A stretch of DNA of 64,000 nt, taken from NCBI RefSeq assembly GCF_014842915.1, contig NZ_JACYXI010000015.1, positions 1 to 64,000 on the forward strand. Reading direction: 5' to 3'. The notes under the pieces are model-generated. The model ran no database searches, was not told the DNA's origin, and saw only the letters and a program-made list of their open reading frames with translations. Both the position numbers and the translations under genes were made by a program. Below are positions 8,113 through 17,295 of this stretch, piece after piece. This stretch comes from Roseibium litorale. Lineage in GTDB: Bacteria > Pseudomonadota > Alphaproteobacteria > Rhizobiales > Stappiaceae. The stretch's first letter is position 1. Each line of letters starts with the position of its first letter.

Positions 8113-8481
8113 GCGTCTTAATCCTGTTCTGTGACGGACCGCGGCAAGCGCGACCGTATCTCTGCCTGAATGGAAATGAACCGCGCCTCAAAACCGTCTA
8201 GCTATTTTCCGCAGTCTTCCGCGGAAAACTCCGGGGAAAGAGACAAGCAGATCATGCCGCCGCCGATGCGTCGCTCACTTTGGCGGGGGTCTTACCAGAA
8301 GGCCCGCGCCTTGTCCATAATCAAAAGCCCGGATTTCCGCTTCTTGTGAGCCGTTTTTAGCCCCGTGGGCGCTAGCGAAAGTGAGTCAGGGTAGCAAAAC
8401 ACCTCTGGACACACCTGCTGAGTAGAAATAGGTCTGGTTGCGCATCATGCGCGTCCCTCCCAATCCACAAAGGATCTTCCC
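8113..8481. other. 369-bp divergent intergenic region between rpsU and the MATE gene
   Basis: No gene supported. It should contain the rpsU promoter. A long-range dyad (CTCACTTT at 8274-8281 against AAAGTGAG at 8378-8385) encloses a GC-rich segment with GGCGGGG and CCCCGTGGGC that could fold. No terminator with a U-run is seen. Confidence 0.5.
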
Positions 8482-9894
8482 GTGCCAGTTCCGGCCGACA
8501 CTGAGACATTTGCCGAGCGGACCGTACGGGTCTGGCGCAGTGATATCAGGCCGACCTTGTCACTGGGCTTGCCTCTGGCCGGCGCGCAGCTTGCTCAAAT
8601 TGCCATCAACGCGACCGACGTGCTGATGATCGGCCGTTTGGGTGCGGAAAAGCTGGCGGCGTCTGTTCTGGCCTTCAACATGTACGTTCTGATGTGGTTC
8701 TTCGGTATGGGAATCATCCAGGCCGTGATTCCCCTTGCTACACAGGCTCGCGGGCGGCGCGACCTTCGCCAATTGCGCCGTGTTGTGCGGATGGGGCTAT
8801 GGGTGGCTTTTCTCTATTGTGTCCCGGCGCTGGTTGTCCTGCATTTCGCCGAAGAAGTTCTGGTTTTCCTTGGGCAGGATCCGGTGCTCGCCAAGCTCGC
8901 GGGCGGATACATGGACTGGCTGAAATGGACCATCCTGCCGTCCTTGGTTTTGTTCGCCTTGCGGGCTTTTCTGACGGTCATGGAAAAGTCTCAGGTCGTC
9001 CTGTTCGCTACGATCACCGGAGCGCTTGCCAATGCAGTCTTCGATTATCTGCTGATTTTTGGTGAACTCGGGTTTCCGAAACTCGAACTGGCCGGAGCAG
9101 GGATTGCGTCGGTCGGCAGCTCACTGGCAACCCTGTTGTTCCTCTTCGTATATACCCTGAGGCATCGCCGCCTGCGGCGTTATTCCTTGTTCGGACGTCT
9201 TTGGCGGCCGGACTGGCAAGTGCTCGCCCAGATTCTGAAACTCGGGCTCCCGATTGCGGTGACGATCGTTGCTGAAGGCGGATTGTTCACGGCGTCTTCG
9301 ATCCTCATCGGCTGGCTCGGAACCTTGCCGCTGGCAGCCCACGGGATCGCGCTGCAAATCGCGTCCATCACCTTCATGGTGCCGCTTGGAATCAGTCAGG
9401 CGGCCTTGACCCGTGTTGGCCTTGCGGCAGGCCGCCGGGATCTTGGGGGCGTCGGCCGGGCGGGCTGGACGGCGCTGGCGGTGGCGGAGATCTTCATGTT
9501 CCTCTGCGCGGTCACTTTCTGGGTGATTCCGGAGACACTGATTTCCTTGTATCTGGATTTCTCCAATCCCCAGTCTCAGGAAGTTCTGAGTCTTGCGGTG
9601 ACGTTCCTGGCTGTGGCCGCGATCTTTCAGATTGCAGATGGCGCGCAGGCCATTGGAACCAACATCCTGCGTGGCCTCGGTGATACCACCGTGCCGTTGA
9701 TCTATGCCCTGTGCGGGTACTGGATCATCGGCATCAGCCTGTCTCTTGGTCTGGGATTCTGGGCCGGATGGGGCGGGGCGGGTGTCTGGAGCGGATTGGC
9801 CGGAGGGCTGGCCACGGTCGGGGCGCTAACCCTTATCCGGTTCTACCGGCGCGAGACGCTGTGCCTGATCAAGGCGGCGCCTGCAGGCCGCTAA
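8482..9894 (+). CDS. MATE-family multidrug efflux transporter (NorM-like)
   Basis: 470 aa from a GTG at 8482 preceded by AAGGA. Twelve hydrophobic segments form two pseudo-symmetric halves. The first is opened by LSLGLPLAGAQLAQIAINATDVLMIG, the second by ILKLGLPIAVTIVAEGG, both typical of MATE proteins. The family exports cationic compounds in exchange for Na+ or H+ across the inner membrane. No regulator is adjacent. The gene is convergent with purK. Confidence 0.9.
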   Translation: MPVPADTETFAERTVRVWRSDIRPTLSLGLPLAGAQLAQIAINATDVLMIGRLGAEKLAASVLAFNMYVLMWFFGMGIIQAVIPLATQARGRRDLRQLRRVVRMGLWVAFLYCVPALVVLHFAEEVLVFLGQDPVLAKLAGGYMDWLKWTILPSLVLFALRAFLTVMEKSQVVLFATITGALANAVFDYLLIFGELGFPKLELAGAGIASVGSSLATLLFLFVYTLRHRRLRRYSLFGRLWRPDWQVLAQILKLGLPIAVTIVAEGGLFTASSILIGWLGTLPLAAHGIALQIASITFMVPLGISQAALTRVGLAAGRRDLGGVGRAGWTALAVAEIFMFLCAVTFWVIPETLISLYLDFSNPQSQEVLSLAVTFLAVAAIFQIADGAQAIGTNILRGLGDTTVPLIYALCGYWIIGISLSLGLGFWAGWGGAGVWSGLAGGLATVGALTLIRFYRRETLCLIKAAPAGR

Positions 9895-9927
9895 CGTCGC
9901 CGGTTCTTCGAGACAGACAGAGACAGA

Positions 9928-9952
9928 AAACCGCGCTCAGGTTGAGCGCGGT
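9928..9952 (-). terminator. Terminator hairpin built into the purK stop region
   Basis: On the minus strand ACCGCGCTCA-ACC-TGAGCGCGGT is followed by TTTCTG. The last codons and the TGA of purK form the stem, so terminator and coding end overlap. It may also serve the convergent MATE gene. Confidence 0.75.
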
Positions 9953-11031
9953 GTGATCCGGTTGACGTGGCCCATCTTGCGGCCCGCACGGGCTTCGGCC
10001 TTGCCGTAGAGATGCAGGCGGGCATTGGCCTCGGTCAGGATCTGCGGCCAGCTATGGCAGTCATCTCCGATGAGGTTTTCCATCACAACGTCGGAGTGGC
10101 GCTCTGCCGAACCGAGTGTCCAGCCCGCGACCGCGCGGATGTGCTGTTCGAACTGTGACGTCAGGCAGGCGTCGTCCGTCCAGTGGCCGGAGTTGTGCAC
10201 GCGCGGTGCGATTTCATTGACCAGGAGGGTCTCGGCATCACCGGTTCCGCTCAGGAACATTTCAACGCCCATGACGCCGACATATTCCAGAGAGGAGGCA
10301 ATCCGGATCGCCATCTCCCGCGCCTTGGCAGCCGTCCCGGCAGAGACGTTGGCAGGCACGGTCGAGGTCTTCAGGATGTGATGCTCGTGGTGGTTCTCGG
10401 CAAGGTCATAGGCGCTGCAAGCGCCATCGATGCCACGGGCGACAATTACCGAAACCTCGCGGTCAAACGGGATCAGCCGTTCCAGAACTGCGGGCACGCG
10501 GCCGATCTTGTCGTACGCCCCCCGCGCGTCCGCAGCGGAGCGGATCATGACCTGACCCTTGCCGTCATAGCCGAAGCGGCGGGTTTTCAGGACGCCTGTT
10601 CCGCCGAACAGTGTCAGGGCTGCTGCGAGATCCTCATCGCTGTCGATTGTGGCGTAGTCGGCAAGAGCCACGCCGCTCGCCCGCAGGAATTCCTTTTCGT
10701 GGAAACGGTCCTGGGAGACTTCAAGGGCCCGCACGCCGGGGCGGACGGGAAGACGGGAGGCTAGATGCATGGCCGTTGCGCCGGGAACGTTTTCGAATTC
10801 GTATGTCACGACGGCGCAGGAGGAGGCAAAGGCATCCAGTGCCGACACATCGTCATAGGGGGCGATCGTATATCCGGCAGCGACGTCAAAGGCAGGACTA
10901 TCCGGATCGGGACAGAAGATATGGGTCTTGAGTCCCAGGCTGGCAGCGGCGAGCGCGAGCATGCGGCCAAGCTGTCCGCCTCCCAGTATGCCAACCGTGT
11001 CTCCGGGGCGCAGGCGGGCGTCGTCAGTCAT
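9937..11031 (-). CDS. purK: 5-(carboxyamino)imidazole ribonucleotide synthase
   Basis: ATP-dependent carboxylation of AIR to N5-CAIR in purine synthesis. 364 aa from ATG 11031; a TTG seven codons upstream is possible. An ATP-grasp protein: the N-terminal GILGGGQLGRML, central GVLKTRRFGYDGKGQ and VPAVLERLIPFDREVSV, and C-terminal LVNEIAPRVHNSGHWT are all diagnostic of PurK. It follows purE in the same transcript with 38 bp between them, the usual purEK pair. Confidence 0.96.
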   Translation of the reverse strand: MTDDARLRPGDTVGILGGGQLGRMLALAAASLGLKTHIFCPDPDSPAFDVAAGYTIAPYDDVSALDAFASSCAVVTYEFENVPGATAMHLASRLPVRPGVRALEVSQDRFHEKEFLRASGVALADYATIDSDEDLAAALTLFGGTGVLKTRRFGYDGKGQVMIRSAADARGAYDKIGRVPAVLERLIPFDREVSVIVARGIDGACSAYDLAENHHEHHILKTSTVPANVSAGTAAKAREMAIRIASSLEYVGVMGVEMFLSGTGDAETLLVNEIAPRVHNSGHWTDDACLTSQFEQHIRAVAGWTLGSAERHSDVVMENLIGDDCHSWPQILTEANARLHLYGKAEARAGRKMGHVNRITPRST

Positions 11032-11069
11032 GGCCACGGTTTCTTGCTCCAAGTCAGTGTTGTGTGCGT

Positions 11070-11564
11070 TCAGGCCGGATCGTTGACCGGGCGCTCGGTG
11101 ACGGCGGCCGTCCGCCCAGTGCGGAAGGCTTCAAGGGCCTTGTCGATGTCAGGATTCATCAGGGCCAGAACGGCGGCGGCAAGCAGGGCCGCGTTGGTCG
11201 CGCCCGCCTTGCCGATCGCAAGCGTCCCGACCGGAATGCCACCCGGCATTTGAACGATGGAAAGAAGACTATCCTGCCCGGAGAGGGCCCGGCTTTCAAC
11301 CGGCACACCGAAAACCGGCAATATGGTCAAGGCTGCAACCATGCCCGGCAGGTGGGCGGCACCGCCGGCGCCAGCTATAATCACCTTGAATCCCTCGGAC
11401 TTCGCGGACTTTGCAAAGTCATACATCCGGTCAGGGGTGCGGTGGGCGGAAACGATGCGGGCGTCATAGGCAATGCCCAGTTCATCCAGCACGTCGGCAG
11501 CATGCTTCATTGTGGGCCAATCGGATTGGCTGCCCATGATGATTGCGACGTCGGCGTTTGCCAC
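11070..11564 (-). CDS. purE: N5-carboxyaminoimidazole ribonucleotide mutase
   Basis: 164 aa class I PurE, which moves the carboxyl group of N5-CAIR to give CAIR. Diagnostic segments are [30 protein letters not shown] (active-site histidine) and [14 protein letters not shown]. First gene of the purEK operon on the minus strand. Confidence 0.97.
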   Translation of the reverse strand: MANADVAIIMGSQSDWPTMKHAADVLDELGIAYDARIVSAHRTPDRMYDFAKSAKSEGFKVIIAGAGGAAHLPGMVAALTILPVFGVPVESRALSGQDSLLSIVQMPGGIPVGTLAIGKAGATNAALLAAAVLALMNPDIDKALEAFRTGRTAAVTERPVNDPA

Positions 11565-11665
11565 GATTTATCCCCCGGTTTCCACAGGCCTTCAGAAGGG
11601 CGCGAAGTATAGGCATGAGCGGGTGCCATGCAAGGGTCTTGTGAGGATATGACAGAGTTGCCGTG

Positions 11666-11872
11666 TCAGGCGATGATATCCGGATGCAGCTGGTCTTCGA
11701 GCGCCGTGATCCGGTCCTTGATCTGCAGCTTCTTTTTCTTAAGGCGCTGCAATTGAAGGGCATCCGCGCTGCCCGATGCACTCAAGGCCTGAACGGCGGC
11801 GTCTAGATCCCTGTGCTCCTGCCGCAATTGGGCCAGTTCCATCCTCAGGGGCGTATCATCCGAAGCTGCCAT
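11666..11872 (-). CDS. DUF465 (YdcH-type) small coiled-coil protein
   Basis: 68 aa from ATG 11872, chosen because GGGA stands 8 bases upstream; the frame is open 21 codons further. The sequence is a charged helical hairpin (ELAQLRQEHRDLDAAVQAL, then LQRLKKKKLQIKDRITALE), which is the DUF465 fold. Function is unknown; these proteins are often abundant and divergently paired, as here with the second copy at 12243. Confidence 0.85.
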   Translation of the reverse strand: MAASDDTPLRMELAQLRQEHRDLDAAVQALSASGSADALQLQRLKKKKLQIKDRITALEDQLHPDIIA

Positions 11873-12242
11873 CAACTGTTCCCGAAACTGCACCGCCCAC
11901 CGGCTGTCCATAGCAAGAATAAACCGCACAGTCATGATGTCTAAAGACTGCTACAGGCCAATTTGCACTGATAGAATAAAGGGATGACACAGACCCGTTT
12001 CAGACGCAAATCCTCAGCGTCAAAACGGTGGGCAGAAAGGGTTCGCAAGCGGGGGGCGCGGCCTCAGCCTGACGGCACACTACGTCTAATATGTAGGTAT
12101 GTTTTTAGGCTTTTCTAAGGGTATTTCGCGCTTTTTATCTAAGGCAGCAAATAAATCTCCCAAGGCCCATTTCAGCAATCGACAAGCCTCAAATTTGTGT
12201 GGCAACATCTTCCTGTTTGAGCCAACAGACAGGAGGACATCC

Positions 12243-12422
12243 ATGTCAATGCAGTCGCATCTCGCAGAACTCGAACGCCGCCATGCGGCTTTGGAACGCA
12301 AGATCGAAGACGCGTTACTCCATCCGAGTACGGACTCCCTGGAACTGGCAGAAATGAAACGCCGCAAGCTCATGCTCAAGGACGAAATCAAGCGGCTTCA
12401 AGGTGACCCCACCATTCACTGA
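12243..12422 (+). CDS. DUF465 (YdcH-type) small coiled-coil protein, second copy
   Basis: 59 aa from ATG 12243 with a good AGGAGG site. An upstream in-frame extension to 12099 has no start signal and unlike composition. The core HLAELERRHAALERKIED followed by KRRKLMLKDEIKRLQ mirrors the divergent copy at 11666, so the two are paralogues. A strong terminator follows. Function unknown. Confidence 0.87.
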   Translation: MSMQSHLAELERRHAALERKIEDALLHPSTDSLELAEMKRRKLMLKDEIKRLQGDPTIH

Positions 12423-12477
12423 TTGAACGCATCCGGCGGGTATGAGAGGTCGTCCTCTCGTTGCCCGCCTTATGATA

Positions 12478-12512
12478 AACGCCGTGTCTGCAAGGACACG
12501 GCGTTTTCGTTT
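12478..12512 (+). terminator. Rho-independent terminator after DUF465 gene
   Basis: AACGCCGTGTC / GACACGGCGTT stem with a 6-base loop and a following TTCGTTT. It lies between the convergent DUF465 and acyl-CoA ligase genes and may serve both. Confidence 0.85.
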
Positions 12513-12557
12513 GGGTGTCTTTGAAGGTGCCAGACAGACAGTGGCGCGATGTCTGGT

Positions 12558-14201
12558 TCAAAGTGCCTTTGCCTGCTCGCGGAGTGCAAACTTCTGGATT
12601 TTGCCGGTCGAGGTCTTCGGGAGCTCGCAGAAGACGATGGTCTTCGGTGTCTTGAAGCTTGCAAGATGCTCCCGGCAGAAAGCCAAAAGGGTTGCCTGAT
12701 CCAGATTTGATCCGGCCTTAAGTTCAACGAAAGCGCAAGGGGTCTCACCCCATTTGTCATCGGGCCGGGCAACGACTGCTGCGGCCTGGACATCCGGGTG
12801 CTTGTAGAGCACTTCCTCCACCTCAATGGAGGAGATGTTCTCACCACCGGAAATGATGATGTCCTTGGAGCGATCCTTCAACTGAATATAGCCGTCCGGA
12901 TGCAGAACCCCGAGGTCTCCAGAGTGGAACCAGCCGCCCGCAAAGGCTTCCGCTGTTGCTTCCGGATTCTTCAGATATCCCTTCATCACGACATTGCCGC
13001 GGAACATAACCTCGCCCATGGTCACACCATCAGCTGGAACCGGCTCCAGCGTCTGGGGATCAAGGACGGTCAAGCCTTCAAGCGCCACGTAGCGCACGCC
13101 CTGCCGGGTCTTCTTCGCGGCTTGATCGGCAAGCGGAAGGGCATCCCATTCCTGTTTCCAGTCATTGACGACCGCCGGCCCATAGACTTCCGTCAGACCG
13201 TAGAGGTGGGTGACGTTGAAACCGGCGCCCTTCATGGCCGCGAGAACGCTCTCTGGCGGAGGAGCTGCAGCAGTGAAAAACTCCACGGACTGGTCCAGCT
13301 CCCGTTTGTCCTGAGGGGCGGTGTTGAGCAGGGTCGACATGATGATCGGGGCACCGCACAGATGGGTGACGCCTTCATCAGCGATCAGGTCCCACATGGT
13401 CTTGGGACGGACCCACCTCAGGCAGATATGGGTTCCGGCGACCACCGAGATCGACCAGGGAAAGCACCAGCCATTGCAGTGAAACATCGGCAGGGTCCAC
13501 AGATAGACCGGATGTTTTGTCATGGAGGCGGTCAGGATGTTGGCCTGGGCCAGCAGATAGGCGCCGCGGTGATGATAAACGACACCCTTGGGGTTTCCGG
13601 TCGTGCCGGACGTATAATTGAGGGCGATGGCATCCCACTCGTCTGCGGGCAGCGACCAGTCGAAATCAGCATCTCCGCTTTGGACGAAGGCCTCGTAATC
13701 AAGCGTGCCAAGCCTTGAGCCCTCCTGGGGAAACTCAGGATCGGAATAGTCGATGACAAGGGGCCTTACCTTTGCCAGGGCAAGCGCTTCCTGCATGACG
13801 GGTGAGAATTCACGGTCCGTGATCAGGACCTTGGTTTCCGCATGGTCGAGCTGGAAGGCAATGACAGCGGCATCCAGGCGGGTGTTGAGCGAATGCAGCA
13901 CCGCGCCGGCCATGGGCACGCCATAGTGAGCCTCTAGCATGGGCGGAACGTTGGACAGCATCACCGAGACGGTGTCGTTCTTTCCGACGCCTGCATGAGT
14001 CAGAGCAGAAGCCAATTGACGGCTGCGGGCATAGAACTCCCAGTAGCTGGTACGCTGGCGGCCATGCACGATGGCGATGTGGTCCGGGAAGACATCGGCA
14101 GCCCGCGCCAGAAAGCTCAAGGGGCTGAGGGGTGCATAGTTCGCGGCCGTCTTCTCAAGGCCAGTCGTGTATGGATTGGGGCTTTCGCTGGTGAGGCCCA
14201 T
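12558..14201 (-). CDS. Acyl-CoA synthetase, AlkK/DmdB-like
   Basis: 547 aa AMP-forming ligase. The AMP-binding P-loop YTSGTTGNPKGVVYHHRG is near residue 190, FTAAAPPPESVLAAM and HLYGLTEVYGPAV follow, then GGWFHSGDLGVLHPDGYIQL and the hinge DRSKDIIISGGENISS, with the catalytic lysine in KTSTGKIQKF near the C-terminus. The opening PLSPLSFLARAADVFPDHIA is shared by medium-chain ligases and DmdB, the methylmercaptopropionate-CoA ligase of marine alphaproteobacteria. I cannot separate these by eye. Upstream lies a short direct repeat at 14239-14269. Confidence 0.85.
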   Translation of the reverse strand: MGLTSESPNPYTTGLEKTAANYAPLSPLSFLARAADVFPDHIAIVHGRQRTSYWEFYARSRQLASALTHAGVGKNDTVSVMLSNVPPMLEAHYGVPMAGAVLHSLNTRLDAAVIAFQLDHAETKVLITDREFSPVMQEALALAKVRPLVIDYSDPEFPQEGSRLGTLDYEAFVQSGDADFDWSLPADEWDAIALNYTSGTTGNPKGVVYHHRGAYLLAQANILTASMTKHPVYLWTLPMFHCNGWCFPWSISVVAGTHICLRWVRPKTMWDLIADEGVTHLCGAPIIMSTLLNTAPQDKRELDQSVEFFTAAAPPPESVLAAMKGAGFNVTHLYGLTEVYGPAVVNDWKQEWDALPLADQAAKKTRQGVRYVALEGLTVLDPQTLEPVPADGVTMGEVMFRGNVVMKGYLKNPEATAEAFAGGWFHSGDLGVLHPDGYIQLKDRSKDIIISGGENISSIEVEEVLYKHPDVQAAAVVARPDDKWGETPCAFVELKAGSNLDQATLLAFCREHLASFKTPKTIVFCELPKTSTGKIQKFALREQAKAL

Positions 14202-14238
14202 GTCCGCTTCCTCCCGTTCGTCAACGGCGACATGAAAA

Positions 14239-14269
14239 CTGCAAATGCGTCAATCTGCAACGCGTCATT
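14239..14269. promoter_or_regulatory. Tandem direct repeat upstream of acyl-CoA ligase
   Basis: CTGCAAATGCGTCAAT followed directly by CTGCAACGCGTCATT, 38 bp upstream of the ligase start codon. A one-and-a-half-turn direct repeat in a promoter is a plausible activator or repressor site; the protein is unknown. Confidence 0.35.
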
Positions 14270-14332
14270 CGGCTAGGTGTGCCTGTGGGGGGAGAGAAAC
14301 GGCCTTGCTCGGGACAAAAAGCCTTTTCAGCC

Positions 14333-15094
14333 TCACAGTATGCTGGCTGCGCCGTCCCAGATCAGTTTGATGCCGACGGCAACCATCACCGTATAAATGA
14401 TGCCGTAAAAGGCCTTCTGCTTGACGATCTTCACGAGTTTTACACCGGCAAGGGTCGCAACGGGAGCAAGAGGCAGGAGAACCAGAGACGTTTCCAGATT
14501 GGTTGCATCGAACTGGCCGAGCAGAAAATAGGGAACGAGCTTCACAGCGTTCACGACGCTGAAAAAGATCACTGCAGTTCCGGCAAAAAGCGTCGGCGCA
14601 AGCCGGAGCGGCACCATGTAGAGCTGGAACGGAGGGCCGCCCGTGTGGCTGACAAAACTCGTGAAGCCCGCGATCAGTCCCCAGAACGTGCCTTTGGGCA
14701 GGTTGTGCTGACTCGCCCCGACGGTACGGTGGCGCTTAAGTAGGTAGTCGGCGACGAAGAGCAGGGACAGACAGCCCACGAGCAGCCGGACGAATGCCTC
14801 GTTCACGAGGGCGGCCGTGGCCCAGCCCACACCAATGCCAGCTATGGCGGCAGGCAGCAGGATGGTGAGGCTGCGCTTGTCCGCGTGACCCTTATAGGCA
14901 AGCAGGCCGACAATATCCATGACAACCAGAATGGGGAGCATGATGCCTGCGGCCTGAACCGGCGAGATCACCAGCGCCATCAGGGGTACGGCCAGCATCG
15001 CGAAGGAACCGCCGAAGCCGCCTTTGGACAGGCCTGCAAGCAGCACCGCCGGAATCGCGGCTGCATAGAACATTGGATCGGCGATGGGATGCAT
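14333..15094 (-). CDS. TauE/SafE-family membrane permease
   Basis: 253 aa from ATG 15094 (the frame is open far upstream but the extension is not membrane-like). About eight hydrophobic segments; LLAGLSKGGFGGSFAMLAVP near the N-terminus and FTSFVSHTGGPPFQLYM in the second half are the two repeat signatures of TauE/SafE proteins. The family exports sulfite, sulfoacetate or other small anions. Its position between two CoA ligases hints at organosulfur or organic-acid metabolism, but this is inference. A second family member is at 42291. Confidence 0.87.
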   Translation of the reverse strand: MHPIADPMFYAAAIPAVLLAGLSKGGFGGSFAMLAVPLMALVISPVQAAGIMLPILVVMDIVGLLAYKGHADKRSLTILLPAAIAGIGVGWATAALVNEAFVRLLVGCLSLLFVADYLLKRHRTVGASQHNLPKGTFWGLIAGFTSFVSHTGGPPFQLYMVPLRLAPTLFAGTAVIFFSVVNAVKLVPYFLLGQFDATNLETSLVLLPLAPVATLAGVKLVKIVKQKAFYGIIYTVMVAVGIKLIWDGAASIL

Positions 15095-15282
15095 GAAACT
15101 CGCACCGGCAAGGTGGCAGAAGGGAGCTGCACTCAACCACGCGGGCAGGCCTACGTAAAGACCCTTCCCCTTCGAATGTCTTATGGCGCGGCTCTTGCGC
15201 GGCAAGCTGCGGTTGCCGCAATCTGCAGCCATGAAAATGCCGCCGCAGGAGGGGTGCGGCTGCCGGAGGAGGAGCAACGCCA

Positions 15283-17196
15283 ATGTCGAGCCGGTACGCG
15301 GAAACATACAAATCCTGGAAAGAGGATCCTTTCGGGTTCTGGAAGGCCGCAGCCTCGAAAATCGACTGGATCCGGACGGGGGAGCAGGTTTTCGATCCCG
15401 AGTCAGGCCCCTATGGCCGCTGGTTCCCGGACTGGGAGTGCAATACTTGCTACAATTGTCTCGACCGTCATGTGGAACGTGGCCGTCCGGGCCAGCCCGC
15501 TCTGATCTATGACAGCCCGATTACCGGCAAGAAGGCGGTCTATTCCTATCAGCAGCTGCTGGACAAGGTCGTCGCCTTGTCTGCCGTTTTGCAGGACCAG
15601 GGGATCGGCAAGGGCGACAGGGTCATCATCTATATGCCGATGGTGCCGGAAGCTGCGATGGCAATGCTTGCCTGTGCCCGGATCGGCGCAATCCACTCGG
15701 TCGTCTTTGGCGGTTTTGCCGCGCATGAACTTGCCACCCGGATCAACGATGCCACCCCGAAAGCGATTATTGCTGCTTCATGCGGGATCGAACCCGGCCG
15801 TGTGATCGCTTACAAGCCGCTGATCGATTCCGCGATCGAGCAAGCAAGTCATAAGCCCGATTGCTGTCTTGTGTTCCAGCGCGAGCAGGCAGAGGCAAAC
15901 CTCATCGAGGGGCGGGACCATGATGCCGGTGCGCTGATGGCGGCGGCGGAAGCAGAAGGGCGTGAGGTTCCCTGCGTTCCGGTCAAGGCGACTGATCCGC
16001 TCTATATTCTCTATACATCCGGAACGACGGGGCAGCCCAAGGGCGTGGTTCGCGACACGGGCGGCCATATGGTGGCTCTCAAATGGTCGATGGAGAACCT
16101 TTACGATATCCAGCCGGGAGAGGTTTTCTGGGCCGCCTCTGATGTCGGCTGGGTGGTTGGTCACTCCTACATCGTTTACGCACCGCTGCTGCACGGCTGC
16201 ACGACAGTGGTGTTCGAAGGTAAACCGGTGGGAACGCCTGATGCGGGTGTTTTCTGGAGGGTCATTTCCGAGCACGATGTCGTGTCGCTCTTCACGGCGC
16301 CGACGGCCTTCCGGGCGATCCGGAAAGAGGACCCGGATGGGAAGCTGATTGCTGAATACGACCTGTCCCGCTTTAGAGCGCTCTTTCTGGCCGGGGAACG
16401 GGCTGACCCTGACACCGTGCAATGGGCAGCCGATCAGCTTCAGGTGCCCATTGTTGATCACTGGTGGCAAACGGAGACCGGCTGGTGCATCGTCGGCAAT
16501 CCGCTCGGCTTGGGGAAACTGCCAGTCAAACCAGGTTCTCCGACGGTCCCGATGCCGGGGTATGACGTGCAGATCCTGGATGACGGGGGGCATCCGCTTG
16601 GGCAAGGAGCACTGGGCAATATTGTCATCAAACTGCCGCTTCCCCCAGGGTGCCTTCCGACCTTGTGGAATGCGGAAAAGCGTTTCTTCGATGCCTATCT
16701 CAATGATTTCCCGGGCTATTACAAAACATCTGATGCAGGGATCATCGATGCCGACGGCTATCTGTCGATCATGTCGCGGACGGATGACATCATCAACGTC
16801 GCAGGGCACAGGCTCTCGACCGGCGCGATGGAAGAGGTGCTGGCAACGCATCAGGATGTCGCCGAATGTGCGGTTATCGGCATAGCGGATCAGCTGAAGG
16901 GTCAATTGCCCTGTGGATTTGTCGTGCTGAAGTCTGGCGTGAATCGCCCGCATGAAGAGATCGAAAAGGAACTGATCGGTCTTGTGCGAAACCAGATTGG
17001 ACCTGTTGCCGCCTTCAAGATCGCGATCACCGTGGACCGTCTGCCCAAGACGCGTTCGGGTAAGATCCTGAGGGCGACCATGCGTCAGATCGCCGATGAT
17101 GAGAGCTACAAGATGCCCGCGACAATCGACGATCCGGCGATTCTGGAGGAGATCACGCTTGCTCTCAAGCAGCACGGCATTATCAAAAGGGCCTGA
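15283..17196 (+). CDS. prpE: Propionate--CoA ligase
   Basis: 637 aa AMP-forming ligase of the acetyl/propionyl-CoA synthetase group with the N-terminal ACAS segment (YAETYKSWKEDPFGFWKAAA). Motifs in order: VFGGFAAHELATRINDA, P-loop YTSGTTGQPKGVVRDTGGH, VDHWWQTETGWCIVGNPLG, hinge SRTDDIINVAGHRLSTG and catalytic LPKTRSGKILRATMR. The WWQTETG segment and DTGGH after the P-loop point to PrpE rather than Acs. In marine alphaproteobacteria PrpE also activates acrylate from DMSP. AGGAGG-like site upstream; terminator at 17248. Confidence 0.93.
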   Translation: MSSRYAETYKSWKEDPFGFWKAAASKIDWIRTGEQVFDPESGPYGRWFPDWECNTCYNCLDRHVERGRPGQPALIYDSPITGKKAVYSYQQLLDKVVALSAVLQDQGIGKGDRVIIYMPMVPEAAMAMLACARIGAIHSVVFGGFAAHELATRINDATPKAIIAASCGIEPGRVIAYKPLIDSAIEQASHKPDCCLVFQREQAEANLIEGRDHDAGALMAAAEAEGREVPCVPVKATDPLYILYTSGTTGQPKGVVRDTGGHMVALKWSMENLYDIQPGEVFWAASDVGWVVGHSYIVYAPLLHGCTTVVFEGKPVGTPDAGVFWRVISEHDVVSLFTAPTAFRAIRKEDPDGKLIAEYDLSRFRALFLAGERADPDTVQWAADQLQVPIVDHWWQTETGWCIVGNPLGLGKLPVKPGSPTVPMPGYDVQILDDGGHPLGQGALGNIVIKLPLPPGCLPTLWNAEKRFFDAYLNDFPGYYKTSDAGIIDADGYLSIMSRTDDIINVAGHRLSTGAMEEVLATHQDVAECAVIGIADQLKGQLPCGFVVLKSGVNRPHEEIEKELIGLVRNQIGPVAAFKIAITVDRLPKTRSGKILRATMRQIADDESYKMPATIDDPAILEEITLALKQHGIIKRA

Positions 17197-17247
17197 GGGC
17201 GCCGTCTAAAACGGCGTCGACAGGCTGGGGGGAAGCTCTTATGGTCA

Positions 17248-17276
17248 GGGCCGCCGCTTCGGCGGTCCATTTTTTG
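17248..17276 (+). terminator. Rho-independent terminator after prpE
   Basis: GGCCGCCGC-TTC-GGCGGTCC stem followed by ATTTTTT, lying 50 bp after prpE and just before the SDR start site. Confidence 0.8.
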
Positions 17277-17295
17277 ACAGGCCAAGAGGTTTTCT

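Noticed and set aside
15778-17175. 465-codon open frame antisense to prpE
   Set aside because: It mirrors the codon bias of prpE, has no ribosome-binding site and no protein motifs.
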